Assembly (NCBI GenBank): GCA_903840935.1
Contig: CAIMHT010000063.1
Span: forward strand, 1-33,153
DNA: 33,153 bases
DNA from: an uncultured Chlorobiaceae bacterium
GTDB taxonomy: Bacteria; Bacteroidota; Chlorobiia; Chlorobiales; Chlorobiaceae
Direction of reading: 5' to 3'
Positions 9,691 to 17,978 of this stretch are shown here, piece after piece (position 1 is the first letter of the stretch; each line of letters starts with the position of its first letter). A model generated the notes under the pieces. It did not search any database. It saw only the letters and a program-made list of their open reading frames with translations, and had not been told where the DNA came from. The translations under genes were made by a program, and so were the position numbers.

Positions 9691-10572
9691 TTATCCTTCA
9701 GCCTTGATGGTATTGAAATAATCAAAGGCATCCTCGGCACTCACGCGCTCATGCACCACTTTGTTGACCGCCTTCATCATGGCAAGCGGAGCATCGCTCT
9801 GGAAAATATTGCGACCCATATCAACACCTGATGCGCCTTCATCAATGGCACGACGGGACATCGCAAGCGCTTCGAGCTCGGGAAGTTTTTTGCCACCAGC
9901 CATGACAATAGGCACCGGACACGAGGCAATAATGGTATCAAAATCTTCAGGCACATAATAGGTCTTGACAATCTGCGCGCCAAGCTCGGCAGCCATCCGG
10001 CAGGCAAGCCTGAAGTATTTGGCATCGCGCACCATATCCTTGCCGACTGCGGTAACCGCCATGGTTGGAATACCGTAACGCAGACCCATATCAACAAGCC
10101 TTGTCATGTTGTGGATGGAGCGGGTCTCATATTCGCCACCGATAAAGATCTGGAGGGTTATTGCAGCAACGTTCATACGGATGGCATCCTCGATATCGAC
10201 GGCAAGCTCTTCGTCGGAAAGCTCCTTGAGAATGCTCGGGCCACCGCTGCAGCGCATCACGACCGCTCTGGTGAGACTCGGAGGAACGGTTGTACGCAGA
10301 ATACCACGGGTCAGCATGATAGCATCGGCGTAGGGCATAAGCGGTACGATGTTGACATCCGGACGTTCAAGACCGGTGGTTGGTCCCTGGAAGTAGCCAT
10401 GATCGATAGCAAGCATGACGGTTTTTCCGGTGTCGGGCCTGAATATCCTCGACAGGCGGTTTTTCATTCCCCAATCAAGGGAGTGGGCCCCTTTAAGAAA
10501 AAATCCGTGTGTGTTGACCGGAGTATCGAGATAGTACTCTTTTGCCTGTTTGTCTTTATCGTATTCCGCCAT
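9691..10572 (-). CDS. LsrF-type class I aldolase/thiolase (DhnA family)
   Basis: 293 residues. By recall, it lines up almost end to end with Escherichia coli LsrF (291 residues), sharing long blocks such as [46 protein letters not shown] and [15 protein letters not shown]. LsrF transfers an acetyl group from 3-hydroxy-5-phosphonooxypentane-2,4-dione to CoA in AI-2 breakdown. Lys203 in IVKTYYV matches the Schiff-base lysine of that enzyme, at the same residue number. In green sulfur genomes such genes are usually labelled fructose-bisphosphate aldolase, which is possible but less well supported by the sequence. No lsrACDB, lsrK, lsrR or lsrG is in the window. It follows the two-domain aldolase/dehydrogenase by 58 bases, has GGAGAG before the ATG, and ends at a terminator. 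Confidence 0.88.
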   Translation of the reverse strand: MAEYDKDKQAKEYYLDTPVNTHGFFLKGAHSLDWGMKNRLSRIFRPDTGKTVMLAIDHGYFQGPTTGLERPDVNIVPLMPYADAIMLTRGILRTTVPPSLTRAVVMRCSGGPSILKELSDEELAVDIEDAIRMNVAAITLQIFIGGEYETRSIHNMTRLVDMGLRYGIPTMAVTAVGKDMVRDAKYFRLACRMAAELGAQIVKTYYVPEDFDTIIASCPVPIVMAGGKKLPELEALAMSRRAIDEGASGVDMGRNIFQSDAPLAMMKAVNKVVHERVSAEDAFDYFNTIKAEG

Positions 10573-10630
10573 GATGGTTGCTCTCCGCTTTTTCTGTTAT
10601 GGTTGTTATTATCGATTGACTCTTTTTTGT

Positions 10631-12748
10631 TCAGCGAAGCGCGGCTGCAATGTTGCCGCCATCCACTGTGGTAATTGAACCGGTTGTCCTGATTTCGAGC
10701 GCAAGATGGACAAAGGCATCGGCGACATCTTCGGCGGTCACCTCAAGCTGCAAGAGGTTTCCGGCCATGTACTCTTTTTCACTCAGGCCGCGGGCTGTTG
10801 ATCGGGCCTTGATCATCTCTTCAGTCAGGAGGCCGCTGCGAATGCGGTCGGCATTGATTCCGTTTGAGCGAATGCCGTCTCGTCCGTGATCAAGGGCATA
10901 TTGACGCATAAGAAAGAGCGTCGCCGCCTTGGCCAGACCATAAGGGCCAAAGTCCGGGCCCGGATTGACCGCCTGTTTTGAAACATTGAAAAGCAGAACG
11001 CCGCCGGTTCCCTGGAGCTTCATCACCCTGACTGCCTCCTGGGCAATGGACTGGTGTGAAAAAAAGTTGATTTCAAAGCTTTTGCGCAGCATATCGTCGG
11101 AGACTTCACCAATGCGCCCCTGTATGGCTGCGCCTACGTTGGAGACGATAATGTCTACACCACCAAAGCGGCGGCAGGCTGCGTCAAAAGCGGCGCGGAT
11201 ATCACCCCTTGAGGTGACGTCGCAGGTCATGGCAAGAAGGTTTCCGCCAAGTTCCTCCGAGGCACGATCGAGTGCTTCACGGGTCAGATCCAGAATGACC
11301 AGCTCAGCACCTTTCAGGCGGAAGGCTTTGGCAGTCGCCAGGCCTATGCCGCTTGCGGCTCCTGTAACCAGAACAATTTTACCGGCAAAAACATCATGAT
11401 GGACCTTGGTCATCTTGGCCTGCTCCATGTCCCAGTACTCTATCTCAAAGGCCTCCCGGTCAGTGATGGATTCAAAGGTGCCAACCGATTCGGCATCAAG
11501 GATGGCCGAAGCGGTACCTGTAGCAATATCGGCGTTGACTGCGGCTGATTCTGCTGTTTTACCAAGGCCGAAGAGCCCAAGGCCGGGAACAAGCACCACT
11601 CTTGGCAAGGGGTCAAGCATGGTTACCTGCATATTGGCAGCCTGCTGCTGGGTAGCAAAATAGTCGATATACTCCTGACGGTAGCGCTGTACGGCCTCAT
11701 GCACAGCAGCCTTGAATCCCTCAATATCAGTTGCATCGGGAGCAGGAACAACAAGTGGCTTGTTTTTTGTGCGGATAATGAAGTCGGGCGTCATGGCACC
11801 CTTTTGACTCATGCAGGCAAGATCGACACTGTTGACATAGTCAAGAATAGCGGGTGAGGTACGAAAATCGAGAATAAACTGATGGTACTCGCGCATGCCT
11901 GGAGCCTTTTCATCAACACAGGCACCCCTGATGACGGGAGCTGTCACTTCAACCGACGCAATTTCGGCTGGCAGTGTTACCGATGGAAAATTTTTTCTGC
12001 CTGCTTTGGCAATCCGATCTTCAAGTAAGTTGACAGCCTCTATCATGCGTCTGTAGCCCTCACTGGCCGTTGAGCCGAAAGTGACCAAACCGTGCTTTTG
12101 AAGCACAAGTCCCTTGATCTCAGGATATTCTTCATAAACGATAGCGGCTGCACGTGCAAGACCAAGACCTGGCTTTATATAGGGCACAGAACCAAAACCC
12201 TCACCCAGCGTTTCACCTACGAGAGTAGTGCCATCAGGCTGATTGCTGAGGGTAAGCAAGGCAAACGAATGGGTGTGAAAAATAAAACGGTGTGGTAAAA
12301 AGGCGTGCAGAAGAGTCTCAATCGAAGGGGTAAGCCGGTGCTCGTCCATGTGATCAGTCAAGCTGAACATGTTCAAAAGCAGAAGGTGTTTGAACTCTTT
12401 GGTCGAAAAACGCCGAAGAGCATCTTCGCTTACCTGATCGTTGCGACTGAAGAGTTCTCCCAGTTTGCTTAGGGGGCCAAGCCGGAGGGGAGTGTAATCA
12501 CACCCTGAAACGCTGCTCAAATCGACACCGCTTGCCTTGATCAACAATACATCAGCCCGGTTGCCAACCAAATCAACCAGTTCGCATTTGACTGATGTGT
12601 TACCACCGCCATGCATCACCAGCGAGCTTTCGCGGCCAAGCAGGCGCGAAGCGTAAACCAGCTCGGCAAGTTCCGGCTGCATATCGGTTGAACTGCACTG
12701 CTCTCTGATGGAGCATTGAAGATCTGCATCATTCCAAAGGTTCTGCAT
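10631..12748 (-). CDS. Two-domain class II aldolase / short-chain dehydrogenase (RhaD-RhaE-like)
   Basis: 705 residues. The N-terminal class II aldolase/adducin domain (about 25-260) has the phosphate-binding GGGNTSVK (47-54) and the zinc ligands H158, H160 (FHTHS) and H219 (LQKHG). A linker follows, then an SDR domain from about residue 455: TGAASGIG (462-469), SNVGA in place of NNAG, Ser590, Tyr603 and Lys607 (YGLAK). The architecture matches bifunctional rhamnulose-1-phosphate aldolase/lactaldehyde dehydrogenases, which split a deoxy-ketose-1-phosphate into DHAP and an aldehyde and then oxidise the aldehyde. Green sulfur bacteria are not known to live on rhamnose and no rha genes are near, so a housekeeping deoxy- or methylthio-sugar phosphate is a fair alternative substrate (inference). 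The NLWNDADL opening supports this ATG. Confidence 0.9.
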   Translation of the reverse strand: MQNLWNDADLQCSIREQCSSTDMQPELAELVYASRLLGRESSLVMHGGGNTSVKCELVDLVGNRADVLLIKASGVDLSSVSGCDYTPLRLGPLSKLGELFSRNDQVSEDALRRFSTKEFKHLLLLNMFSLTDHMDEHRLTPSIETLLHAFLPHRFIFHTHSFALLTLSNQPDGTTLVGETLGEGFGSVPYIKPGLGLARAAAIVYEEYPEIKGLVLQKHGLVTFGSTASEGYRRMIEAVNLLEDRIAKAGRKNFPSVTLPAEIASVEVTAPVIRGACVDEKAPGMREYHQFILDFRTSPAILDYVNSVDLACMSQKGAMTPDFIIRTKNKPLVVPAPDATDIEGFKAAVHEAVQRYRQEYIDYFATQQQAANMQVTMLDPLPRVVLVPGLGLFGLGKTAESAAVNADIATGTASAILDAESVGTFESITDREAFEIEYWDMEQAKMTKVHHDVFAGKIVLVTGAASGIGLATAKAFRLKGAELVILDLTREALDRASEELGGNLLAMTCDVTSRGDIRAAFDAACRRFGGVDIIVSNVGAAIQGRIGEVSDDMLRKSFEINFFSHQSIAQEAVRVMKLQGTGGVLLFNVSKQAVNPGPDFGPYGLAKAATLFLMRQYALDHGRDGIRSNGINADRIRSGLLTEEMIKARSTARGLSEKEYMAGNLLQLEVTAEDVADAFVHLALEIRTTGSITTVDGGNIAAALR

Positions 12749-12825
12749 AAAAGATGATACTTCTCACACCCGAAATACGGCGTGTATTGTTGAAAAATAA
12801 CGATAGCAAAAATGAACTCTCCCCG

Positions 12826-13044
12826 TCAGGCCCTGCCTTTTTTTTTCTTTTCATGCCACCCTTCAATCAAAAAGCCGGAACCGTAGATAAGCAGAAAGCC
12901 GGGAATCACAACTCCAAGAAAAGAGAGTTTGTCATCAATGGAGGGCAACTGGCCTGAAGACCAGATCATCCAGACCAGCAGGAACCAGATAGGCCCTACA
13001 AAAAGAAAAGTGGTATTCCAGAGCCTTTTAAAACTGTGTTGCAT
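12826..13044 (-). CDS. Small two-helix membrane protein
   Basis: 72 residues, not recognised. There are two hydrophobic segments (about 12-31 and 40-62) separated by a short polar loop with an IDD motif, and a very basic C-terminus (EKKKKGRA). By charge both ends should be cytosolic. It starts 38 bases after the bchV stop and ends 77 bases before the aldolase/dehydrogenase gene on the same strand, so it probably shares the bchV transcript. No good Shine-Dalgarno is visible. The poly-Lys end coincides with a long T run on the plus strand, so a frameshift by sequencing error at the C-terminus cannot be excluded. Confidence 0.6.
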   Translation of the reverse strand: MQHSFKRLWNTTFLFVGPIWFLLVWMIWSSGQLPSIDDKLSFLGVVIPGFLLIYGSGFLIEGWHEKKKKGRA

Positions 13045-13082
13045 GACAATTAATGTGTCTTAAAAAAAGCATTACCCAACCG

Positions 13083-13556
13083 TCAGATTTGACCGTCAAT
13101 ACGAAGCTTGCGTTCATTGCGTTTTTCAAGAATGATCCTGACCAGGTACTGCATCGCATTGAGCACGTAAGTGAAATAGGCAATAAAGGCATCGAGGATC
13201 AACACATCTCTGGAGGCTCCGACGTACGCCAGAAAAAAATAGAGCAGATGAAAAAATGCGGCAATAGTGCTGCCAACATCTTCCCAAAAAAACTCTTTTG
13301 AGTAGACCCATTTATTAAAAATTTCCTTCTCAAAAAACATCCCTGTTATGAAAAGGAGGGCAAAAAAGAGCGTCTTGAAAAGTATGGCGACACTGACCCA
13401 GTATAAACTGGTAACAAACAGGGAGTTTGCATAAAACGCTGTTGTGGTAAAACCAACAACAAAAAAAAGGAACTGGATGGGAGCAAGGATAATCTGGATA
13501 TCGGTCCAGATTGAAGCGTTTCTTTTGACAAGCTGTTCGGGGGTATAACGAGCCAT
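13083..13556 (-). CDS. bchV: Bacteriochlorophyllide 3-vinyl hydratase (BchF/BchV family)
   Basis: 157 residues with about four membrane segments. The opening ([19 protein letters not shown], then [12 protein letters not shown]), the [12 protein letters not shown] stretch, the EFFWEDV motif and [10 protein letters not shown] match BchF from purple bacteria as I recall it. The enzyme adds water to the C-3 vinyl group of chlorophyllide-type pigments, giving the 3-hydroxyethyl group needed for chlorosome bacteriochlorophylls c, d or e to self-assemble. Green sulfur bacteria carry two copies, bchF and bchV. I choose bchV because I recall bchV lying a few genes from the RLP gene in C. tepidum; bchF is the alternative. 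It starts the minus-strand run that ends with the lsrF-like gene and is divergent from recX. Confidence 0.82.
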   Translation of the reverse strand: MARYTPEQLVKRNASIWTDIQIILAPIQFLFFVVGFTTTAFYANSLFVTSLYWVSVAILFKTLFFALLFITGMFFEKEIFNKWVYSKEFFWEDVGSTIAAFFHLLYFFLAYVGASRDVLILDAFIAYFTYVLNAMQYLVRIILEKRNERKLRIDGQI

Positions 13557-13803
13557 CTCTCTTTTACGCTAAACTGATAAAAAAAACTTTATGAGCCTGC
13601 CGTCGCCACCTGACAGGCCAACACATTCACTGTAAGCGGATGGAATATAGTAAAATTGAAGAGAGAGAAAAAGCATCTGACAGAGTACTCATGCACAGAA
13701 AGAGTGGATTTTCTGCAATAACGATTTATTGTCAATATTTTTTTTGATCGACATTGCTCTGCCAATTAGATTACCATGAAAATCATGGGGAGCGAGATCA
13801 TTC
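13557..13803. other. Divergent intergenic region between bchV and recX
   Basis: 247 bases with no convincing gene. It is A/T rich next to recX. It holds a candidate bchV promoter (13708-13735) and a small inverted repeat (13774-13788) close to the recX start. A GGGGAG about 11 bases before the recX ATG may be its ribosome binding site. Confidence 0.5.
13708..13735 (-). promoter_or_regulatory. Candidate promoter for bchV
   Basis: On the minus strand a perfect TTGACA (13730-13735) is followed after 16 bases by GAAAAT (13708-13713), a 4/6 match to TATAAT. The leader to bchV would be about 145 bases. The -10 is weak, and a TATATT further downstream is an alternative. Confidence 0.35.
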
Positions 13804-14328
13804 ATGAAGCTCTTCAACAAAATGAAACGTATCACGCTCTTGATCATGGCCGACAGCAATACACCGTCCGCAATGGCATTCGCCCTCAAACTGCTTGGGC
13901 TGCGCAATCACAGCCGCCGGGAACTTGAGCAAAAACTCCTGAAAAAGGGATATGGCGCAGAGTGCATTGCAGAAGTAGTGGAGAAACTGGCAAGCCGGGG
14001 TGTGCTTGACGACAGGGCATTCGGCATAGAGCTGATCAGAAGCCGCTCAAACAGAAAACCGGCGGGAAAATTGAAAATCGGTGCGGAACTCCGAAAAAAA
14101 GGGTTGTCGGAAGCCATTGTCGGCGAACTCCTCAAAGAGTATGACAGCACGGCACTCTGCTGCCGGGCAGCAGAAAAAAAACTCCGTTCACTGCATGAGG
14201 CTACCGATGCCGGCCGCAAAAGAAAACTTGAAGTTTTCCTCTCGAACCGAGGGTTTGAGTGGCGGGAGATTCAAGCAGCACTCAATATGGTGTTGCAATC
14301 AAGTATGGATTTTGAGGAGCTCTGCTGA
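13804..14328 (+). CDS. recX: RecX family regulator of RecA
   Basis: 174 residues. The RecX signature is clear: ALKLLGLRNHSRRELEQKLLKKGY, then a GVLDDRAFGIELIRSR block and a second helix repeat (GAELRKKGLSEAIV). RecX binds RecA filaments and limits their growth. The conserved part starts near residue 23, so the ATGs at codons 7 and 15 are also possible starts; I keep the first ATG because a purine-rich GGGGAG lies about 11 bases upstream. recA is not in the window. The stop is 10 bases from the pyrH stop on the other strand. No SOS-type operator was recognised. Confidence 0.85.
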   Translation: MKLFNKMKRITLLIMADSNTPSAMAFALKLLGLRNHSRRELEQKLLKKGYGAECIAEVVEKLASRGVLDDRAFGIELIRSRSNRKPAGKLKIGAELRKKGLSEAIVGELLKEYDSTALCCRAAEKKLRSLHEATDAGRKRKLEVFLSNRGFEWREIQAALNMVLQSSMDFEELC

Positions 14329-14338
14329 GCCCCGGCGA

Positions 14339-15049
14339 TCACCCATGTACCAGTGAACCAACCTTTTCACCACGCAGCAATCTGGTGAAGTTCCCTTTTT
14401 CGTTCATGTTCATGACCACAATGGGGAGTGCATTTTCGCTGCAGAGGGTTATAGCGGTCATATCCATAACCCGAAGGTTTTTGCGTATGACATCAAGGTA
14501 GGATATATCGGCGAAAAACTCCGCGTTGGAATTTTTTTCAGGATCGGAATCGTAGACGCCATCAACGCGTGTGCCTTTGACAATAATATCAGCCTCAATC
14601 TCGATAGCCCTCAATGATGCCGCTGTGTCGGTGGTAAAATAGGGGTTTCCTGTGCCTGCACCGAAAATAACAACCCGTCCCTTTTCGAGGTGGCGGACAG
14701 CTTTGCGCCTGATAAAAGGCTCAGCCATCTGCTCCATTTTTATAGCCGTCTGAAGGCGGGTAAAGATCCCTTTGCGTTCAAGCGCGTCCTGAAAGGCCAA
14801 AGCATTGATCACTGTTGCAAGCATACCCATATAGTCAGCCTGTACACGATCCATCTTGGCTGCAGCCTCTGACATTCCGCGAAAAATATTTCCTCCACCA
14901 ATCACCAGTGCAATCTGGGCTCCCATGTCACGGGCCTCCCTGATCTCCTCGGCATACCGTTCAAGCATCTCGGGGTTGATGCCGTACCCATCCTCTCCGG
15001 CAAGTGCTTCGCCGCTTAATTTCAGCAAGATGCGCTTGTAATGAAGCAT
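14339..15049 (-). CDS. pyrH: Uridylate kinase
   Basis: 236 residues, the normal length. It has the amino-acid-kinase fold motifs of Pyr[12 protein letters not shown] at the start, [10 protein letters not shown], the [14 protein letters not shown] helix, and the [16 protein letters not shown] loop that binds UMP. The enzyme phosphorylates UMP to UDP as a hexamer and is feedback-regulated by UTP and often GTP. AAGGAT lies six bases before the ATG. It follows tsf as in many bacteria, but the hairpin at 15108-15143 suggests at least partial separation from the ribosomal transcript. The usual next gene, frr, is absent; recX converges instead. Confidence 0.97.
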   Translation of the reverse strand: MLHYKRILLKLSGEALAGEDGYGINPEMLERYAEEIREARDMGAQIALVIGGGNIFRGMSEAAAKMDRVQADYMGMLATVINALAFQDALERKGIFTRLQTAIKMEQMAEPFIRRKAVRHLEKGRVVIFGAGTGNPYFTTDTAASLRAIEIEADIIVKGTRVDGVYDSDPEKNSNAEFFADISYLDVIRKNLRVMDMTAITLCSENALPIVVMNMNEKGNFTRLLRGEKVGSLVHG

Positions 15050-15107
15050 ATCCTTATCCTCAGAAAGAAATGGTTAAATGAAAACAATACCGTAACAAGT
15101 TATGTAC

Positions 15108-15143
15108 AAAAAAAAGGCCTCGCAACAACGAGGCCTTTTTTTT
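15108..15143 (-). terminator. Rho-independent terminator overlapping the tsf stop
   Basis: The seven-base stem ggcctcg/cgaggcc (15116-15122 and 15129-15135) with a caacaa loop is flanked by eight A on one side and eight T on the other. It could therefore act on both strands. On the minus strand it follows tsf at once, the tsf TAA falling in its A/T arm; on the plus strand no gene needs it. Confidence 0.9.
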
Positions 15144-16008
15144 ATTCTCCCAGTTTACAGCGGGCAAATTCAACAACATCAACCTTTGCCTGATGCTTTT
15201 TGCGGAACTCAACCAGTACATCAGAGACCTTCGTGGCGTTGTCTTTAATGAAGAACTGTTCACTGAGCACAACATCCTGATAGTACTTTTCGAGCCTGCC
15301 GATGACAATTTTATCGACAAAAGCCTCTTTCTTGCCCTGTTCAAGAGCCTGCTGACGATAGATTTCAGACTCTTTTACAATATAATCGGCAGGAACAAAG
15401 GAGCGGTCAACAACAATCGGTGCGGCTGCAGCAACCTGCATGGCAAGATCTTTAGCCAGTTCACCAACCAGTTCGGGCTTGTCGGTGGCAATATGAATGA
15501 TTGCACCGAGCTGTGAACCCGGATGAAGATAGGCTTCAACAATGCCGTCATTGGCATTAAGATAGACGAGGCGCTTGAGGCTGATTTTTTCGCCAAGCTT
15601 GCCGGTCATGGTCTTGATGGCGTCGTCCACTATTTCACCGCCAAAGGCCTCACTGAGCGTCAGCGTCAAGAGCGCTTCGGGAGAGGTGGTGGTGGTTGCA
15701 AGTGCAAGATCGGCAAGTGCAGCGGTAAAGCTGGTGAAAACTTCACCACGGGCAACAAAGTCGGTTTCGCAGTTCAGTTCAAGAATAACTCCTGCCTTGT
15801 GGTCGGCAGTCATTCTGATGGCGACCATTCCCTCACGGGCATCGCGGTCTGCACGCTTGGCAGCAAGGGCTGCTCCTTTCTTGCGCAAATAGTCGATAGC
15901 CTGCTGCATATCCCCTCCAGTTTCATCGAGGGCTTTTTTGCAGTCCATCATACCTGCGCCTGTTATATCACGAAGACTTTTAACGTCTTTTGCTGAAGTC
16001 TGGCTCAT
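15142..16008 (-). CDS. tsf: Elongation factor Ts
   Basis: 288 residues. The N-terminal UBA-like domain ([37 protein letters not shown]) and the NCETDFVAR core motif that contacts EF-Tu identify EF-Ts, which ejects GDP from EF-Tu. It has both the N-terminal and the core dimerisation regions; length is normal. It lies 33 bases after rpsB, the usual order, and is followed directly by a strong terminator. Confidence 0.98.
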   Translation of the reverse strand: MSQTSAKDVKSLRDITGAGMMDCKKALDETGGDMQQAIDYLRKKGAALAAKRADRDAREGMVAIRMTADHKAGVILELNCETDFVARGEVFTSFTAALADLALATTTTSPEALLTLTLSEAFGGEIVDDAIKTMTGKLGEKISLKRLVYLNANDGIVEAYLHPGSQLGAIIHIATDKPELVGELAKDLAMQVAAAAPIVVDRSFVPADYIVKESEIYRQQALEQGKKEAFVDKIVIGRLEKYYQDVVLSEQFFIKDNATKVSDVLVEFRKKHQAKVDVVEFARCKLGE

Positions 16009-16041
16009 TGAAATTTCACTCTTATTGATTATAGACTCTGT

Positions 16042-16803
16042 TTATTCGCTGATCTCTTCCTTTTCGTCGTTGCCGGCCTCTTCGACTTCATCCATCTCGG
16101 CAAGCACCTCATTTTCGACCTTCAGTTCACGTGCCTTGATAACGATATCAGCAACGGCCTTGACCATCAACTGAATGGAGCGGATGGCATCGTCATTGGC
16201 TGGAATGACAAAATCAACGAGTTCAGGATCGCAATTGGTATCGACCATGGCAATAATGGGAATACCGAGTGAACGCGCCTCTTTGATGGCGATATGCTCT
16301 TTCTTGATATCAACAATAAAAAGTGCGGCTGGAAGGCGGTTCATGGTGGCAATACCACCAAGGATCCTCATAAGCTTCTCTTTTTCACGACCAAGCATGA
16401 GACGCTCTTTTTTGGTAATCATGTCGTATGTACCATCAGTCGCCATCCGGTCAATCGAGTTCATGCGCCTGATGCTCTGGCGAATCGTCTGGAAATTGGT
16501 AAGCATACCACCCAGCCAACGCTCGCAGACGTAAGGCATACCTGCCCGCTCTGCCTGTTCGGCAATAATGTGTTTGGCCTGTTTTTTGGTGCCGACAAAC
16601 ATGATTTCCCTGCCTGTCTGCGCGATTGCTTCAAGGGCTTTCAGTGCCTCATCGGCAAGCACAACCGTTTTCTGCAAATCAATAATATGAACACCGTTCT
16701 TTTCCATGAAAATGTACGGCTTCATTTTCGGACACCAGCGGCGTGCAAGGTGACCGAAGTGGACTCCTGCGCGGAGCATCTCTTCAAGCTGAAAATGTGA
16801 CAT
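16042..16803 (-). CDS. rpsB: 30S ribosomal protein S2
   Basis: 253 residues from the ATG at 16803. An open frame continues 25 codons upstream to 16878, but family members begin [18 protein letters not shown], so the inner ATG is chosen. Conserved blocks include the [10 protein letters not shown] stretch, [23 protein letters not shown] and [25 protein letters not shown]. The C-terminus is acidic ([16 protein letters not shown]). No Shine-Dalgarno is close to this ATG; two GGTAGAGG copies lie 27 or more bases upstream, which may mean a folded leader. Located between rpsI and tsf. Confidence 0.97.
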   Translation of the reverse strand: MSHFQLEEMLRAGVHFGHLARRWCPKMKPYIFMEKNGVHIIDLQKTVVLADEALKALEAIAQTGREIMFVGTKKQAKHIIAEQAERAGMPYVCERWLGGMLTNFQTIRQSIRRMNSIDRMATDGTYDMITKKERLMLGREKEKLMRILGGIATMNRLPAALFIVDIKKEHIAIKEARSLGIPIIAMVDTNCDPELVDFVIPANDDAIRSIQLMVKAVADIVIKARELKVENEVLAEMDEVEEAGNDEKEEISE

Positions 16804-16968
16804 GAGTGCGTTTTTGTGATTTAGTTGTTCCTCTACCAAGCCTCTACCCACCGGTATCCGGCGCAGGGCGTCGGACACTTCCGGAGAGCTTCATCTGAAT
16901 GGAGTTCAGAATGGCATGATATGCGAAGTTGTGTTCTGAAATAGAATAAAGCTGACAATACCACCAGA
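16804..16968 (-). promoter_or_regulatory. Candidate structured leader of rpsB-tsf
   Basis: 165 bases between rpsI and rpsB. Read on the minus strand it contains TCCGG...CCGGA arms around a GC-rich stretch and a direct repeat GGTAGAGG (16841-16848 and 16830-16837 on the plus strand as cctctacc). rpsB-tsf messages are autoregulated by S2 in several bacteria through leader structures. Assignment here is by position and by this structure only. Confidence 0.3.
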
Positions 16969-17358
16969 TTAACGTTTGGAGAACTGGAAGCGTTTGCGGG
17001 CTTTTTTGCGACCGAATTTTTTCCGCTCAACCATACGTGGATCTCTGGTCAGAAGCCTCTCTGTTTTAAGAATGGCACGGGCCGCATCGTCAAATTCGGT
17101 AAGAGCACGAGCAATTGCAAGGCTCACTGCGCCGGACTGGCCGCTGACACCGCCTCCCTGGACATTGATCTTGATATCAAATTGTTCGGTTCTTTCGGTA
17201 ATGACGAGAGGACGGAGTGCTTGCTGGCGCTTGAACTCATCCTTGAAGTACTCTTCAATCGGCAGTTTGTTGACAATAACCCGGCCTTTTCCCGGAATCA
17301 TAAAAGCTCGAGCCACCGAGGTTTTACGGCGACCTACTGTATCGATAACCTCTTTCAT
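16969..17358 (-). CDS. rpsI: 30S ribosomal protein S9
   Basis: 129 residues from the ATG at 17358; an in-frame TTG two codons upstream (17364) is less likely because the family begins [17 protein letters not shown]. The [19 protein letters not shown] block, [20 protein letters not shown] and the terminal FQFSKR, whose last Arg reaches the P-site tRNA, are all present. It starts 17 bases after rplM, the universal partner. Confidence 0.97.
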   Translation of the reverse strand: MKEVIDTVGRRKTSVARAFMIPGKGRVIVNKLPIEEYFKDEFKRQQALRPLVITERTEQFDIKINVQGGGVSGQSGAVSLAIARALTEFDDAARAILKTERLLTRDPRMVERKKFGRKKARKRFQFSKR

Positions 17359-17375
17359 TCCCAATGCTTTAATAT

Positions 17376-17825
17376 TTAGTTTACCTTCATTTCAACAGGA
17401 GACTGCGAAGCGTGCGGATGCTCAGCACCTGCATAAACCTTGAGTTTTCTGAACAACTGGCGACCGAGATTGTTATGCGGCAACATTCCCCAAACAGCAT
17501 TTTCAATAATTCTTTCCGGTTTTTTCTTCAGCAAATCCTTGACATGATCAACCTTGACTCCGCCCGGATACTGTGAGTGCGAAAAGTAGCTTTTCTGCTC
17601 CTCTTTTTTGCCGCTGAGCGCAACTTTTTCAGCATTGGTTACCACAATAAAGTCACCGGTATCGATATGCGGCGTAAACTGTGGTTTGTGCTTGCCCCTG
17701 AGGACTTTTGCAATTTCAGAAGCCATACGGCCCAATACTTGACCTTCAGCATCAACAACGTACCACTTGCGCTCAACTTCTGCCGGTTTTGCTGAATATG
17801 TCTTAAAACTTATCGTCTTACTCAT
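17376..17825 (-). CDS. rplM: 50S ribosomal protein L13
   Basis: 149 residues. It has the [17 protein letters not shown] start, [21 protein letters not shown] and the [23 protein letters not shown] block of L13, an early 23S-binding assembly protein. It is first in the rplM-rpsI-rpsB-tsf set and has a promoter candidate about 70 bases upstream. Confidence 0.98.
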   Translation of the reverse strand: MSKTISFKTYSAKPAEVERKWYVVDAEGQVLGRMASEIAKVLRGKHKPQFTPHIDTGDFIVVTNAEKVALSGKKEEQKSYFSHSQYPGGVKVDHVKDLLKKKPERIIENAVWGMLPHNNLGRQLFRKLKVYAGAEHPHASQSPVEMKVN

Positions 17826-17893
17826 TCTCTTGCTCTGGATTATCTGGACTTTTGCGGAAAAATAAAGTTCATCAATGTAAATTATTCCACTTA

Positions 17894-17921
17894 ATTCTAC
17901 AAATTATACCTTATATCTCAA
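17894..17921 (-). promoter_or_regulatory. Promoter of rplM-rpsI
   Basis: On the minus strand TTGAGA (17916-17921, 5/6) and TAGAAT (17894-17899, 5/6) are 16 bases apart. A perfect TATAAT lies inside the spacer and could serve as an alternative -10. The predicted start point is about 60 bases before the rplM ATG. Confidence 0.55.
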
Positions 17922-17978
17922 AAGGAATTCCCGGAGGAGCCTGTACCAACTTTTTTTATCAAGACCGCATCTGTTCTT

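Noticed and set aside
16804..16878. 25-codon upstream extension of rpsB
   Set aside because: S2 proteins begin at [10 protein letters not shown]; the extension has no counterpart in the family and is better explained as a leader.
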